In this document: positions 54,437 to 64,000 of the stretch, piece after piece
Layout: each line of letters opens with the position of its first letter
Position numbering within the stretch: the stretch's first letter is position 1
Origin: an uncultured Caldilineaceae bacterium
GTDB taxonomy: Bacteria; Chloroflexota; Anaerolineae; Caldilineales; Caldilineaceae
Direction: 5' to 3'
Assembly (NCBI GenBank): GCA_951812725.1
Contig: OX638330.1
Location: forward strand, 2,170,001 to 2,234,000
Length of the DNA stretch: 64,000 bases
The notes under the pieces: model-generated
Database searches by the model: none
What the model saw: only the letters and a program-made list of their open reading frames with translations
Told to the model about the DNA's origin: nothing
Translations under genes and position numbers: made by a program

Positions 54437-55576
54437 CTATTGCGCGAGCGCTGCGTTCATTCGCAGAAGCTTGCTGAACTGGCAATCGTAAGATTCGGCA
54501 ACCACAGGCCAGCTATACCGCTCCTGAACGGCGCGGCGAAGTGAAGGTGGGGCCCGACGGGGCATGGCAAGTCGGGCGACAGCTTTGACGTACAGATCAT
54601 CCTCGTTCTCGTACAGGCAGGCCGCATGCAGGTCGGGGGGTACCAGTTCCGGATAGCTGAGACGATTCGGCAGCAGCGGAAAGACCCCGGCCTGAACCGC
54701 TTCCAAAATGCTGATTCCAAAGAATTCGTGGTCGGCTGTGCTGATTACGAGGTCGGCCTCTCGCAGCAGCGCCAGGTAGTCGCTCCTCGACGGCAGAAAA
54801 CCCCAGTGTTCGATACGATGTGCCAGCCGCGTTTTGGCTTCCTCAAATTCTACCGGTACCCTGCGAAAGTTTTCGCCTGCCAAGGCCAGCCTGAAATTGT
54901 GTCCTGCCTCTTCCAACCTGTAGAGCAGTTGGAAAAAGAGGTCCGGTCGCTTGTCGTATTCCCAGCGTTGATTCCAAAGGATTAAAGGCGGGCGCGACGA
55001 AACTTGGCGGCGGCTCTCTGCTTGCGGGTCGATACCTACCGGCATGACATGAGAGCGCGCCGCCACTTCCTCGATCTTTTCCAAGTGATTATAGTCCGGA
55101 AAATGCTTTAGCAGATTTGGCAATTCATCAAACCAGCTCCGTTGGTGAAATTCGGTATTGAACACGACCATGTCGGCACACAACTGGCTCAACCAGTTCA
55201 CCATGGCATAGGTCAGATCGGGCTTCTCGCCCGGACGCGAGGGATAGGTCAGCTGGTTTTCGTGCATGTAGAGTACGGTGCGAGTCTGCGCTGGCAGATT
55301 CCGCCTCGTCAGAGCTAACCAAGCGGGCAGATTGGTCATGTCTGTTGCCAGGATCAGGTCGGGCGGATGCGTCTCGCCGAGGATCTCGGTTTGAGCTGCC
55401 AGTTCGACGGCGGCCCCTTGCATGCGCCATTTCCAGAAGCGGCCGGCCAGCGTGAAGAGTTGGACGTCATGCCTGCTGTGGCTCTTGTAACCGTCGGCCC
55501 AGGCTTTATGGCTACCGGTGTGGTAGGGAGAGAGTAGCCAGACCGTCAGGGGCGTCGAGTGGTCATTTTTCGTCAT
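54437..55576 (-). CDS. GT-B glycosyltransferase related to tRNA-queuosine mannosyltransferase
   Basis: 379 residues with a GT-B fold. The N-terminal domain ([18 protein letters not shown], then [18 protein letters not shown]) matches DUF3524, the domain that defines the animal tRNA-queuosine mannosyltransferase (GTDC1/QTMAN). The C-terminal domain has [30 protein letters not shown] and the sugar-binding [19 protein letters not shown]. Vertebrate QTMAN adds mannose to queuosine in tRNA-Asp. Whether this bacterial protein acts on tRNA is unknown, but its stop lies close to a nucleic-acid-binding protein gene and near a tRNA gene. No queuosine synthesis gene is in the window. Confidence 0.75.
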   Translation of the reverse strand: MTKNDHSTPLTVWLLSPYHTGSHKAWADGYKSHSRHDVQLFTLAGRFWKWRMQGAAVELAAQTEILGETHPPDLILATDMTNLPAWLALTRRNLPAQTRTVLYMHENQLTYPSRPGEKPDLTYAMVNWLSQLCADMVVFNTEFHQRSWFDELPNLLKHFPDYNHLEKIEEVAARSHVMPVGIDPQAESRRQVSSRPPLILWNQRWEYDKRPDLFFQLLYRLEEAGHNFRLALAGENFRRVPVEFEEAKTRLAHRIEHWGFLPSRSDYLALLREADLVISTADHEFFGISILEAVQAGVFPLLPNRLSYPELVPPDLHAACLYENEDDLYVKAVARLAMPRRAPPSLRRAVQERYSWPVVAESYDCQFSKLLRMNAALAQ

Positions 55577-56330
55577 TTATGTGCAGTCCATTTGTCCTGT
55601 AAGGCACTGTTCCTCCTGCCCACGATATCAATAGATTCGGGAAATAGAACTTGCTTACGGATCGGCATCTGGTCTTTGAGGTGATTGGTCACATTTAGCC
55701 CCTTCGCTACTTTATGTGAAGGAGCCGGCTTTTTCTCTCACTTCTCACTATAGTTGACCCACTTTGCGTTGAAAGGCCTTTCGGCCCGCTTTGCGCAGTC
55801 ACGGAATGAAGACGAGTGTCCATCTGGGTGGTCCGGATTGCGTCCTTCGCCTGCTCGGGGGATTCCCCTCGCGATGCAATCTCAAACAATGGACCTCAGC
55901 CAATCGCAAGCTTAGTTGTCAGGCAGCTGTCTCATGTGTGGAAGTATCCAGTTAATTGAGCTACGGAGCGAATTTGCAAGGCTTGTCCAGAAATACAGGG
56001 GATGGTCAATTAAGATACTTGGTATGGCATCATTGTCAAGAGTGCGGCGCGGCTGAGCAATTTCATCGTGGATTGGTCACAGATTCGTCATGCGTCGTAT
56101 AACCGAAAAAACGGGACACCAGTGTGTTCATCACATGAGCCAGGTGGGGAGCTCGTAACGAAATTTGGAGCGTCTTTGCGGGTTGAGCTTTGTGCAAGAT
56201 GGGGGGATTCCCGGCCCTATCACACGGTGCTCCATCATTTACGTGACCTATATGTGATAGCGGAAGTTGCTGTCATCTGTGGAGCGGACATTCAGGTTGA
56301 GATTGGAGCTTTCGGGTGGGTATCAAGAGC
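55577..56330. other. Intergenic stretch, no gene recognised
   Basis: About 750 bp upstream of the glycosyltransferase and left of copy E. Short frames on either strand lack ribosome sites and recognisable domains. I found no tRNA, terminator or repeat in it. Confidence 0.4.
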
Positions 56331-56616
56331 GCAACTGGTGTACAGACGCCTTCATGCTGGCCAGCCGACACGCTGCGATGAAGGCACCCGGTCGGTGAGG
56401 CATGGTTTTGGAGGGGGGCGTTGCGGGGGCGCAGCCCCTGCACAAGGGAGGCCGCTTGCGGCCGACCGCCCATATACAAGAAAGGCGACAGCCCCTGACG
56501 GCGATCGCAGGCGAACTACAGAGAATAGCGGTTAGCGGAAAGTGGCCCGAGACGCCTTGAATGCCGGCGTTAGGCTGCGCTACATGGCCGCGAATTGACT
56601 GTGGCTGGGTAGCTAT
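56331..56616 (+). mobile_element. MITE-like element, copy E (type 2 arms)
   Basis: Shares arms with copy D (GCAACTGGTG at the left, GTGGCTGGGTAGCTAT at the right). Core hairpin GCGGGGGCGCAGCCCCTGC is identical. The second hairpin is GGCCGCTTGCGGCC (56450-56463), followed by CGACCGCCCATATACAA. Compared with copy D, changes on one arm of the second hairpin are matched on the other, so pairing is kept. The left boundary is only where homology with D becomes clear. Non-coding, between divergent genes. Confidence 0.7.
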
Positions 56617-56930
56617 AAGAAGTCCCAAAATGAATTTCATCTTGACTCGGACGGGCTTAGACTGCCTCTTACCATTGGCAGAGGCGTCGATTGGGGAAGA
56701 ATATTAGGGTGCTGCCTGTATCGGTAGGGGCACACTTTGAGGGCTGTTTTGGCGTCGGTTCTTGATGCCAATGCGATGCCTTTGAAAGTTTCATCACTTT
56801 GTGCCATATTATGGCTATGCTATAATCCAACTTGCCTCGGCCAAACTTGGCTACTACTGCCTGTCGGCCTCAGCAACTCCGTGTGTGATACCGTAGAGCA
56901 GTCTCGGCATATCGAGTACAGGAGCATGGG
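56617..56930. other. Intergenic stretch upstream of the bifunctional nuclease gene
   Basis: About 310 bp. The only feature seen is the promoter listed at 56799-56826. No gene is recognised. Confidence 0.4.
56799..56826 (+). promoter_or_regulatory. Promoter of the bifunctional nuclease gene
   Basis: A perfect TATAAT (56821-56826) with an upstream TG (TGCTATAAT, extended -10) and a weaker TTGTGC at 56799-56804, spacer 16 bp. It lies about 100 bp before the ATG at 56931. Confidence 0.55.
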
Positions 56931-57449
56931 ATGATAGAGGTTGTCATCGATAGCGTGCGCGTAAGCCTGATGTCCCAACACCGGATAGTCGTCCTGCGCG
57001 AGGAGAGCGGCGAAAGGTATCTGCCCATCTGGATTGGCCCGTTTGAAGCCGATGCCATCACGATACAGCTGCAGGGCATTGAAGTCGTCAGACCGATGAC
57101 TCACGATCTGCTGCGCCAGTTTGCGGAATCCCTTGATGGTGAGATTACGCATGTAGTGATAAGCGACCTGCAGAACGAGACATTTTTTGCCGAAATAGTG
57201 CTGGAAGCTAATGGTGAAACACTGGAAATCGACAGCCGGCCCAGTGATGCCGTCGCCCTGGCAGTGCGGGTTGATGTTCCGATATACGTTGCCGACGAAG
57301 TGATGGAAAAGGCCGGCATGGAGCCTGAAGAGGAGTTGGGCGTTATCAGCCAGGGAAGTGACGGCGTGGAAGAGGAAGTGGGTGAAACAGGTGATGAAGA
57401 CCTGGATGTTTTCCGCGACTTTATAGAAGGACTCGACATCGACAATTAA
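56931..57449 (+). CDS. Bifunctional nuclease family protein (DUF151)
   Basis: 172 residues. The BFN/DUF151 core runs from [20 protein letters not shown] through [22 protein letters not shown] and [20 protein letters not shown]. Some members show RNase and DNase activity. The C-terminal 45 residues form an acidic tail ([18 protein letters not shown]) with a UVR/B-like helix at the end, common to bacterial homologues. ATG 56931 follows GGAG. The DnaB gene starts 260 bp further, in the same direction. Confidence 0.88.
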   Translation: MIEVVIDSVRVSLMSQHRIVVLREESGERYLPIWIGPFEADAITIQLQGIEVVRPMTHDLLRQFAESLDGEITHVVISDLQNETFFAEIVLEANGETLEIDSRPSDAVALAVRVDVPIYVADEVMEKAGMEPEEELGVISQGSDGVEEEVGETGDEDLDVFRDFIEGLDIDN

Positions 57450-57709
57450 GGGAGCAAGGGTGGAGGTCTTCGCCGGCCGGAGAGAAGGGCGAACGGCGGG
57501 CGGAAACGGGGGCTGCGCAAACGCAACAGAGCGAAGTAAGACGGCGGCGGGGTCGCATCCAAGCGGTTCTCGCCGTTTTTGCACTCTGGATACTGCATAC
57601 TCCTGGCAAACTGTTTGGTTTAGTTCGATACGTTTAATGCATGCCAACCGGTGCAAGTTCCGATTAACTCTTCCAGAATCACAGGTACATTTTTCCTACA
57701 CAAAGTACT

Positions 57710-59686
57710 ATGAGCGAAACGATTGAAGCCACAATAAAGACGACACCAGCCAATGTGGAAGCTGAGCAGGCGGTGCTCGGTTCTCTTCTGATCGATCCCG
57801 ATGCCATAATCAAAGTGGCGAGCACTCTGCGCGATGCCGACTTTTATCGCGAACCGCACCAATGGATTTACAGGGCGCTGCTTTCGTTGCACGAGCGCCG
57901 TGAACCGGCCGATTTTGTTACTTTAGTCGACGAACTTGAGCGCAATGAACAGCTGGAGGATATAGGTGGTCCGGCTTATATCACTCAGCTGATCAACAGC
58001 ACCCCTACCGCAATTTATGTGGATCACTACGCCCGCATTGTTGAGCGAACAGCCACCCTGAGACGGCTGATCGGCGCGGCCAACCAGATCGCCGAACTTG
58101 CCTATGACGAGAGTCACGACGTGGACGAAGTTGTCGACCGGGCAGAGGGGATAATCTTCGGCGTCAGTGAGAGTCGAATCCATCGCGACTTAACGCCCGT
58201 TGCCAGGATCCTGGACGAAGTCGTTGATCAGATTGACTTTCTGGCACGTAATCAGAACCGGATGATGGGAGTCCCGACGGGCTTTGTGCTGCTTGACAAA
58301 ATGCTAGGGGGATTTCAGAAAAGCGACCTTATCATTGTTGCCGGCCGGCCCGGTATGGGAAAGTCAAGCCTGGGGCTGTCAATTGCCCAGAATGCCGCCC
58401 GGCGTTACGACGCACGCGTTGCTGTTTTCAGTCTTGAAATGAGCAGCGAACAGGTCGTGCAGCGCCTACTCTCGGTTGAAACGGCCATTGACAGCCACCG
58501 GTTGCGTATGGGTCAAATCGACGAGGAGGAATGGCCGATCCTGGTCGAGGCCGCCAATACCCTTTCCGGAACGAATATCTTTGTCGACGACACGCCCGGC
58601 GCTACGGTCTTGGAAATCCGCACAAAGGCGCGGCGCCTCTACGCGGAACGCGGCATCGACTTGATTGTTGTCGACTACATGCAACTCATGTCCGGTGGCG
58701 GGGGCGGTGGGCGAGGCGAAAACCGGCAGCAGGAGATCAGCTTTATCAGCCGGTCTTTGAAGGGACTGGCACGTGAGCTGAATGTGCCGGTCATCGCGCT
58801 CAGTCAGCTCAGCCGCGCGGTAGAAAGCCGGGCGAACAACAAGCCTGTGCTCTCCGACCTGCGCGAAAGCGGTTGCCTCAGCGGCGACACATTGGTCTAT
58901 CTCCCTGACCTTGGCTTGCACATGCAGATTCGGGATCTGGCGGGCGGCAACAGTTTCAAGGTTGGCGCTTTCAACCAGGTCACGCAGCGCTTTGTTCGAG
59001 CTGAGGTTAGCAATGCCTTTTGTACCGGCACCAGGCAGGTATTCCGGATTTCGACGCAAAAGGGTAGAACATTGCGAGCGACAGCCAATCACAAGTTCCT
59101 GACCAAAAGCGGATGGAAGCGGTTGGACGAACTGCGCCTTGACGATCGCATTGCAACGGTGAAAACGGGCGCTCAATGGATGGCAGCGCCGAAGCCAGGC
59201 AAGCAAGTCGACGCCTTTAATGCCTTCCCGAGTCGGCTTGCCGCTCCGGCTGCGCCGGCACTTTCTTCAGAGGTAAGGGAAGGGCTATTGGCCATTCAGA
59301 GCGTGGGAGAAGAGCTCAGGCCGGCCGATGTCTACCCTGCTTTTGCCGGTTCTGGTGACGAAACTGGCCTCGAGGTGTTCTGGGACACAGTTGCATCGAT
59401 TGAGGCGGATGGCAAAGAAGACGTCTATGATCTCACCGTTCCGGAGTTTCACAATTTCGTTGCTAACGACATTGTTGTACATAATTCGATTGAGCAGGAT
59501 GCCGATGTGGTGATCTTCGTCTACCGCGAGGACTATTACAATGAGGATACGGACAGGCAGAACATCGCCGATCTGATGGTCGCCAAGCACCGGCACGGTA
59601 CGACCGGAACGGTCAGTCTCTATTTTCGCAAGGAACTTACCCAGTTTCGAGATTTGGAACTTCGGCGAGAGGACTTGGAGTATTGA
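57710..59686 (+). CDS. dnaB: Replicative DNA helicase DnaB with in-frame mini-intein
   Basis: A 658-residue precursor. The N-terminal DnaB domain (about 12-115) and linker lead to the RecA-like motor with Walker A GRPGMGKS (212-219), [12 protein letters not shown] and a Walker B-like [12 protein letters not shown], then [14 protein letters not shown]. At SDLRESG the sequence breaks into an intein (residues 389-592) and resumes at [16 protein letters not shown]. After splicing the host protein would be about 454 residues, the normal DnaB size. DnaB unwinds the replication fork. The insertion point is the conserved RESG/SIEQDAD site used by other DnaB inteins. DnaD-like and loader genes follow. 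Confidence 0.95.
   Translation: MSETIEATIKTTPANVEAEQAVLGSLLIDPDAIIKVASTLRDADFYREPHQWIYRALLSLHERREPADFVTLVDELERNEQLEDIGGPAYITQLINSTPTAIYVDHYARIVERTATLRRLIGAANQIAELAYDESHDVDEVVDRAEGIIFGVSESRIHRDLTPVARILDEVVDQIDFLARNQNRMMGVPTGFVLLDKMLGGFQKSDLIIVAGRPGMGKSSLGLSIAQNAARRYDARVAVFSLEMSSEQVVQRLLSVETAIDSHRLRMGQIDEEEWPILVEAANTLSGTNIFVDDTPGATVLEIRTKARRLYAERGIDLIVVDYMQLMSGGGGGGRGENRQQEISFISRSLKGLARELNVPVIALSQLSRAVESRANNKPVLSDLRESGCLSGDTLVYLPDLGLHMQIRDLAGGNSFKVGAFNQVTQRFVRAEVSNAFCTGTRQVFRISTQKGRTLRATANHKFLTKSGWKRLDELRLDDRIATVKTGAQWMAAPKPGKQVDAFNAFPSRLAAPAAPALSSEVREGLLAIQSVGEELRPADVYPAFAGSGDETGLEVFWDTVASIEADGKEDVYDLTVPEFHNFVANDIVVHNSIEQDADVVIFVYREDYYNEDTDRQNIADLMVAKHRHGTTGTVSLYFRKELTQFRDLELRREDLEY
58874..59485 (+). 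other. Mini-intein coding segment (204 residues) in dnaB
   Basis: It starts at Cys389 ([12 protein letters not shown], block A) and ends HN before Ser593 of the host (IVVHN|S, block G). Block B is [15 protein letters not shown], with the conserved His; block F is [14 protein letters not shown]. All residues needed for protein splicing, Cys1, block B His, His-Asn at the end and Ser+1, are present. No LAGLIDADG or HNH endonuclease lies between blocks B and F. That gap is only a Pro/Ala-rich linker of about 75 residues, so the element cannot home by itself. Confidence 0.93.
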
Positions 59687-59870
59687 ATCGGGCGTGCCAA
59701 GGAATCAACGATTTACTGGAACGCGATGTTTGGTCGCAAAGGCCACTTGGAGCCCGCACTGAACATTCCTCGATCGGCAGATTTTGGCGGCGAGGTTATA
59801 CGGTCCGGACCTGCAATGGTACTTTTGGGAAAGTTGGCGTTAGTTTGGCCGTCCCGGCTGCGGAAATGAC

Positions 59871-60608
59871 ATGACGCGACAGTTGCCCGGCTTTGTTGGC
59901 TTTCCAGACCAGAAGATGCTGGCGGTAATCGTGCCAGACCTGTTTTTCGTCGACCTTCTTCCCCAGATCGACGATCTGGCCGAGCTGAAGCTGACGGTCT
60001 ACTTTTTCTGGCTGCTCAACGAGCAGGAAGGGCCGCTGCGCTATGTGCGCGGCGACGACATGCGCTGCGATCAACAACTGCTCACCAGTCTCAGTGTGGA
60101 AAGCGACTTGCGCAGTCCTCTGGCGGCGCTCGAAGACGCGCTTGAGCGGGCGGTCTCTCGCAACACCTTGATTCGAATGGATGTCGAGACCGACCACGAT
60201 GATGAGAGACCAAGTCTCAACGGGCAGAGTGAGCGAGGGGACGACAATACTCCTGCTGCTGAGGTGGAACGGCGTGTTGAGGACTGGTACTTTCTGAATA
60301 CGGCCAAGGGCCGCCAATCTGTGGCCGCCATTCGCCAGGGTAAGCTAGCTGAACTGCAGGGGATTGTGCCGGAGGAGGCCCGGCTACACGTGGAGCGGCC
60401 GAATGTTTTTGTGCTCTACGAGCAAAACTTTGGCCTCATGACAGCCATGATCGCGGATCAACTCCGAGACCTCGAGCGGAGTTACCCACCTGAATGGATC
60501 ACAGAGTCGATGGAGATTGCACTGCTGAACAACAAGCGCCACTTGAATTACATCAGGGCGATCTTGAGAAGGTGGGAAACTGAAGGCAAGGACGAAAAAT
60601 ATGGATGA
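59871..60608 (+). CDS. DnaD-domain primosome-like protein
   Basis: 245 residues. The N-terminal winged-helix-like region ([20 protein letters not shown]) and a disordered acidic middle ([17 protein letters not shown]) precede a clear C-terminal DnaD/DnaB_2 domain. That domain begins [20 protein letters not shown], continues through [18 protein letters not shown] and ends [14 protein letters not shown]. DnaD proteins help load the replicative helicase in Firmicutes. It lies between dnaB and the loader gene and overlaps the loader by eight bases. Confidence 0.85.
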   Translation: MTRQLPGFVGFPDQKMLAVIVPDLFFVDLLPQIDDLAELKLTVYFFWLLNEQEGPLRYVRGDDMRCDQQLLTSLSVESDLRSPLAALEDALERAVSRNTLIRMDVETDHDDERPSLNGQSERGDDNTPAAEVERRVEDWYFLNTAKGRQSVAAIRQGKLAELQGIVPEEARLHVERPNVFVLYEQNFGLMTAMIADQLRDLERSYPPEWITESMEIALLNNKRHLNYIRAILRRWETEGKDEKYG

Positions 60609-62112
60609 TCTGAATGATCTGTTGCGGGGCATTTCAGAAGAGATGAAGAACGGCATCAGCTCGCGCGCGCAGTCCGATTCCAGTTTGGAAAGCGAGAACG
60701 AACCTGACAACAGACCGAGTCTGCACCGGCCACCGCCACCAGGCCTGCGGCCGCGTTCAGATCGTATCGGTTCCTCACAGCCTGACTCCTGCCCGGCATG
60801 CGGTGGGGCAGGGTACCTCCTCGACGACCTGCCGGTAGGCCATCCGGACTACGGCAAGCCGATTCCTTGCCATTGCAAGCTGCAGGAACGCCGGTCGCGA
60901 AGGCGTAGCCGCTATAGCGATGTTCACAATTTGGGATCGCTAACCCGATTTACGTTTGAGAAATTTGATACGTCTCTTTCGTATCTTCCTCCACACAAAC
61001 TGGATAACCTGGTCAGAGCCTACGACAAAGCTCTTCAGTTTGCTGAGCAACCTGCCGGCTGGCTACTCTTCACCGGAGGCTTTGGATGTGGGAAGACGCA
61101 CCTGGCGGCAGCCATCGTCAACCATCGGATCGAAAACGATCAATCGGCAATCTTTGTAGTGGTACCGGACCTGATGGACCATTTGCGGGCTACTTTCGGT
61201 CCAAATAGTGATGCCAACTACGATGACCTGTTTGACGAGATTCGAAATTCGTCAGTTCTTGTTCTGGACGATCTAGGCGTACAAGGCGTAACGCCTTGGG
61301 CACAGGAAAAGATGTTTCAGATACTCAACCATCGATACAACAGTCAGTTGCCAACGGTGTTGACTACAAACCAGCGCCTGGAAAACCTGGACCAGCGCCT
61401 GCGCAGCCGGCTTCAGGACCTGAACCTGGTCACACATATTGCCATCAAGGCGCCCGACTATCGAGCCGGCGCGGATCCGGGCCAGGGCGACCTGAGTACG
61501 CTTTCGTTGCATGCCGCCCAGCAGTTCGAGACATTTGACGTTCGGCGGCGCAACAGTTCCGCTGAAGCACAGGCCAATCTGCGAGAAGTGAAGCAGGCGG
61601 CAGAAGCCTTTGCCGACAACCCACAGGGCTGGTTCGTGCTGATGGGAACCAATGGCGCCGGGAAGACCCATTTGGCGGCGGCAATATCAAACGCTCTGCG
61701 GGCTTCGGGCCAGGACGACATTATGTTCGTTGTCGTGCCCGACTTTCTGGACTATCTGCGGGCAGCATTCAGCCCTGATGCGACCGTATCTTACGACCAG
61801 CGCTTCGATGAGTTGAAGCGCGTCCCCCTGCTGGTGTTAGATGACCTTGGAACCGAGAGCGCGACTCCATGGGCGAAAGAAAAACTGTTTCAGTTGCTCA
61901 ACTTTCGTCACACCGCTCATTTGCCTACGGTCATTACAACCAGCATCGAAGAAGAGAGGATTGAACCGTGGCTGCGCACTCGCATTCTCGATGCCGCCCG
62001 CTGCCAGTTGTGGACAATCAAGGCCGCGAGCTTTCGCGGCAGTGCCGACCAAAGCGCGGCCTATCGACCCAAGCGGCCCCAGGAATCGACCCGGCGGAGG
62101 GCATCCTGGTAA
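60601..62112 (+). CDS. DnaC/DnaI-like helicase loader with two AAA+ modules
   Basis: A 503-residue protein, about twice the usual DnaC or DnaI size. The N-terminal zinc finger has Cys at 64, 67, 90 and 92 ([12 protein letters not shown]), as in DnaI. Module 1 has Walker [10 protein letters not shown] (159-167), Walker B VLVLDDLG (219-226) and an LRSRL arginine-finger region near 267. Module 2 repeats this: GTNGAGKTH (349-357), LLVLDDLG (410-417) and LRTRI near 458. Both modules keep all ATP-binding residues. It most likely loads DnaB with the DnaD-like protein. ATG 60601 overlaps the DnaD stop. Confidence 0.88.
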   Translation: MDDLNDLLRGISEEMKNGISSRAQSDSSLESENEPDNRPSLHRPPPPGLRPRSDRIGSSQPDSCPACGGAGYLLDDLPVGHPDYGKPIPCHCKLQERRSRRRSRYSDVHNLGSLTRFTFEKFDTSLSYLPPHKLDNLVRAYDKALQFAEQPAGWLLFTGGFGCGKTHLAAAIVNHRIENDQSAIFVVVPDLMDHLRATFGPNSDANYDDLFDEIRNSSVLVLDDLGVQGVTPWAQEKMFQILNHRYNSQLPTVLTTNQRLENLDQRLRSRLQDLNLVTHIAIKAPDYRAGADPGQGDLSTLSLHAAQQFETFDVRRRNSSAEAQANLREVKQAAEAFADNPQGWFVLMGTNGAGKTHLAAAISNALRASGQDDIMFVVVPDFLDYLRAAFSPDATVSYDQRFDELKRVPLLVLDDLGTESATPWAKEKLFQLLNFRHTAHLPTVITTSIEEERIEPWLRTRILDAARCQLWTIKAASFRGSADQSAAYRPKRPQESTRRRASW

Positions 62113-62128
62113 GGAATTTTGCTTTTCC

Positions 62129-62159
62129 TTGCCAAATATTGATCGGCCTGTGATATACT
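62129..62159 (+). promoter_or_regulatory. Candidate promoter of the SH3-type lipoprotein gene
   Basis: TATACT (62154-62159) with an extended -10 TG (TGATATACT) and TTGCCA at 62129-62134, a long 19-bp spacer. It is about 70 bp before the ATG at 62232. Confidence 0.4.
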
Positions 62160-62231
62160 TTTACAGTCCCCTTCTTCTCTGTCAGATTGACTTGCCATAG
62201 TGCCTATAGTTACGAACAGGGGGAACAACCA

Positions 62232-63146
62232 ATGCGCTGGCTCCAAACGCTGGCCTTCTTGTTTACAGTCCTATTGATTGCCGCATGCGGTCCGCGCGAC
62301 ACGGTGGTGGAGCCGCCCTTGCCCACCAGCTCGCCTGTCCCTACGTTTACTGCTACTCCTGTCGGCGCGGCGCCTGCCGCAAGCGGCGGCCAGGCAAGTT
62401 CGCAAACACAGGTCCAGCCGACCGCGACGCCTGTTCCTCAGGCTGCTCCTGCGACGCCGGAGCCTCCGATGGTGACGATTGGTAATGTGCTGATGAATGT
62501 ACGCGGGGGACCGGGCACCAACTATCATGTGATTGGCTCGGCTTCTCCTAGTGAGAGGTTCGAGATTACCGGCAAGAACCCTGGTTTGGGCGACTGGTGG
62601 CAGATCGACTTCAGAGGTCAGACAGGGTGGGTCTACGGCCCGCTGGTGACCGCAAGCAACGCCAGTGCAGTGCAGGTGGCCCTGGTCATCCCGGCGCCAC
62701 CGCCGCCAACGGCCACACCAATTCCGCCTCCCACGGCGGTGCCTCAGCCCACGCAACCGCCAGCGCCGAGTTTTCCGTATTCGCTGGTGAATAACGGAGA
62801 CTGTAGAGCCCATTCACAGCTAAGCTTTTTCAACGGATTTGTACGCGACACCAATAACAACCCGGTCAATGAAGTGTGCGTGCATATTGCTTTTAGTGGG
62901 CCTCGAAATACAAAGTGCACGGGCTGCGGAGTGGAATCAGGAAAATGGGGTTTCACTCCCTTTGGACAGAATACTGGTTCAGGGACAACAGTAGAGATTT
63001 ATGTGGTCAATTGCCCGGCTGGAGTGCCCAGGGACAGGGGGCTCTCAGGCTCCAACACAGGTCCGTTGTCACCGATTTCAGATAAGTGGACCAAAGCGCT
63101 CAGCGGGGGCACGACTTGTGAGAACATAACTTTCAGGAAGAATTAG
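62232..63146 (+). CDS. SH3b-domain lipoprotein with C-terminal Cys-rich domain
   Basis: ATG 62232, with AGGGGG upstream, gives 304 residues. A lipoprotein signal (FTVLLIAACG) and a Thr/Pro/Ala-rich spacer come first. A bacterial SH3 domain at about 80-145 follows (VLMNVRGGPGTNYHVIGSA, GDWWQIDFRGQTGWVYGPLV); these bind cell-wall glycans or peptides. A second Pro-rich spacer leads to a beta-rich C-terminal domain with several Cys (NGDCRAHSQLSFFNGFV, TKCTGCG) that I cannot name. It is probably a surface-exposed wall-binding lipoprotein. Confidence 0.85.
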   Translation: MRWLQTLAFLFTVLLIAACGPRDTVVEPPLPTSSPVPTFTATPVGAAPAASGGQASSQTQVQPTATPVPQAAPATPEPPMVTIGNVLMNVRGGPGTNYHVIGSASPSERFEITGKNPGLGDWWQIDFRGQTGWVYGPLVTASNASAVQVALVIPAPPPPTATPIPPPTAVPQPTQPPAPSFPYSLVNNGDCRAHSQLSFFNGFVRDTNNNPVNEVCVHIAFSGPRNTKCTGCGVESGKWGFTPFGQNTGSGTTVEIYVVNCPAGVPRDRGLSGSNTGPLSPISDKWTKALSGGTTCENITFRKN

Positions 63147-63245
63147 TATTGCGAAACGAGCAGTACGGTCTGTTTTGCGTTCATGGAATGAACCCGGTTA
63201 GAGACGGAGATACTTCGAAGCCATTGGATAGGTGTTACTAACTCT

Positions 63246-64000
63246 GTGAAACAAGCTGTACGCGAGACTCTGATTCTGTGGGCCGGCCTGCTGCTGTGCG
63301 GCGGACCGGCCCTCTTACTTTTGTCGCTTAGCCCCAGCCGCGGCTGGCTTCATTCGCAGACCGGCGAGTCTGCGTTGCTACCGCAGATCAAGGGGCTGAC
63401 CGATCTGGCCGGTGGGTTGCTGCGGCCGCGTTTGCAACTGGCCCCGCAGGTGGTGACGGCGCATTCGGGCGTCTCACCGTACGGCGTGAACGTTTTTCTG
63501 GAACAGGAGGTCGAACCGGTTAAACGGGAGAAGGTCGTACAGATGGCCGCGGAGGCCGGCTTCAGGTGGTTGCGGCAGGAGTTCCCGTGGGAGGATATCG
63601 AGGTACACGGTAAGAACGATTTTGAGGATCGCCGCCACGAGCCGGCCCGGTCGGCCTGGGAAAAGTATGATCACATTGTGGCGCTTGCGGAGCAGTATGA
63701 CATGCGACTGATCGTGCGCATATCCAATCCACCAGCGTGGAGCCGGGCCGAAGGCAACGAGGCCGGCTCTTACGCGCCGCCCGATGATTTTGGAGACTTC
63801 GCCGATTTTGCCGGTGCGGTTGCGGCCCGTTACCGAGGTCGAATTCAGTATTATCAGTTGTGGAACGAACCGAATATTTTCCCCGAATGGGGCAACTATA
63901 CTATCAATCCGGAAGCCTATGTTGAACTGCTTAGAGCCGGCGCCGAGGCTATCCGGGAGAGGGACCCTGATGCCGTTATTATTGCCGGCGCACTGGCTGC
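63246..64000 (+). CDS. Partial glycoside hydrolase (TIM barrel, GH39/GH5-like; 3' end outside window)
   Basis: An open frame from GTG 63246 runs to the right edge (251 codons seen). The N-terminus is a membrane anchor or signal (LILWAGLLLCGGPALLLLSL). The extracellular part enters a TIM barrel, with WLRQEFPWEDIEV, MRLIVRISNPPAWSR and then YYQLWNEPN, where the Glu is the likely acid/base catalyst. The pattern suggests clan GH-A families such as GH39 or GH5. It follows the SH3 lipoprotein by about 100 bp. Confidence 0.75.
   Translation, partial: MKQAVRETLILWAGLLLCGGPALLLLSLSPSRGWLHSQTGESALLPQIKGLTDLAGGLLRPRLQLAPQVVTAHSGVSPYGVNVFLEQEVEPVKREKVVQMAAEAGFRWLRQEFPWEDIEVHGKNDFEDRRHEPARSAWEKYDHIVALAEQYDMRLIVRISNPPAWSRAEGNEAGSYAPPDDFGDFADFAGAVAARYRGRIQYYQLWNEPNIFPEWGNYTINPEAYVELLRAGAEAIRERDPDAVIIAGALA

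Noticed and set aside
57101..57445. Minus-strand Ser/Thr-rich frame over the bifunctional nuclease
   Set aside because: Shadow frame; the plus-strand DUF151 protein is clear.
58466..59206. Minus-strand frame of 246 codons inside dnaB
   Set aside because: Shadow of dnaB and its intein.
58874..59485. Homing endonuclease inside the intein
   Set aside because: No LAGLIDADG or HNH motif between blocks B and F; the linker is short and Pro/Ala-rich.

Overview
The window is high-GC bacterial chromosomal DNA, most likely from an uncultured member of the Chloroflexota (Anaerolineae or Caldilineae type). This is an inference from gene content: lipoproteins with Thr/Pro-rich linkers, paired PBP1-like enzymes with LysM tails, DUF309 and DUF2203 proteins, two sulfatases, a GH42/sugar ABC operon and a DnaB-DnaD-loader cluster. 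No 16S rRNA or other direct taxonomic marker is present. The only RNA gene found is a tRNA-Cys. There is no prophage, CRISPR array or full insertion sequence. There are five copies of a small non-coding repeat element that looks like a MITE family.

Layout. 1-7 kb: a truncated lipoprotein gene, a phosphotransferase, a secreted fibronectin-III protein with a large DxDxDG tandem array, and a histidine kinase/response regulator pair. 7.9-13.9 kb: DinB-like protein, then an aromatic-catabolism-like set (thiolase, fused CoA-transferase, lipoprotein intradiol dioxygenase), a flavin/F420 split-barrel protein and a sulfatase. 14.2-15.3 kb: an AT-richer island with an orphan PD-(D/E)XK-like protein. 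15.3-24.4 kb: a long minus-strand run with chorismate mutase, glycosyltransferase, HD hydrolase, a double-length UxaA-type dehydratase, second sulfatase, SIS-domain protein, MetE-like protein and ribosomal protein L19. 25-34 kb: M20 peptidase, xseB, DUF309 protein, then an Fe-S/sulfur set (SufR-like regulator, MoaA, IscA/ErpA-type carrier, DUF2203, rhodanese, B12-type radical SAM with two small partners). 35-42.6 kb: secreted Ig-like protein, sugar ABC transporter without its ATPase, GH42 glycosidase and Zn alcohol dehydrogenase. 42.6-53.5 kb: DinG-type helicase, LysM-FAS1 surface protein and two tandem PBPs. 53.8-56 kb: tRNA-Cys, zinc-ribbon cold-shock protein and a queuosine-mannosyltransferase-like protein. 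56.9-62.1 kb: bifunctional nuclease and a primosome cluster: DnaB with a mini-intein, a DnaD-domain protein and an unusual loader with two AAA+ modules in one chain. 62.2-64 kb: SH3-type lipoprotein and the start of a glycoside hydrolase that leaves the window.

The genes suggest a heterotroph that takes up and degrades (sulfated) glycans and sugar acids, has an aromatic funnel, and carries an elaborate surface. The most unusual features are the dnaB mini-intein, the double-AAA+ loader beside it, and the repeat family. The repeats have a fixed hairpin and a second hairpin whose arms change together between copies. They sit mostly between divergent genes.
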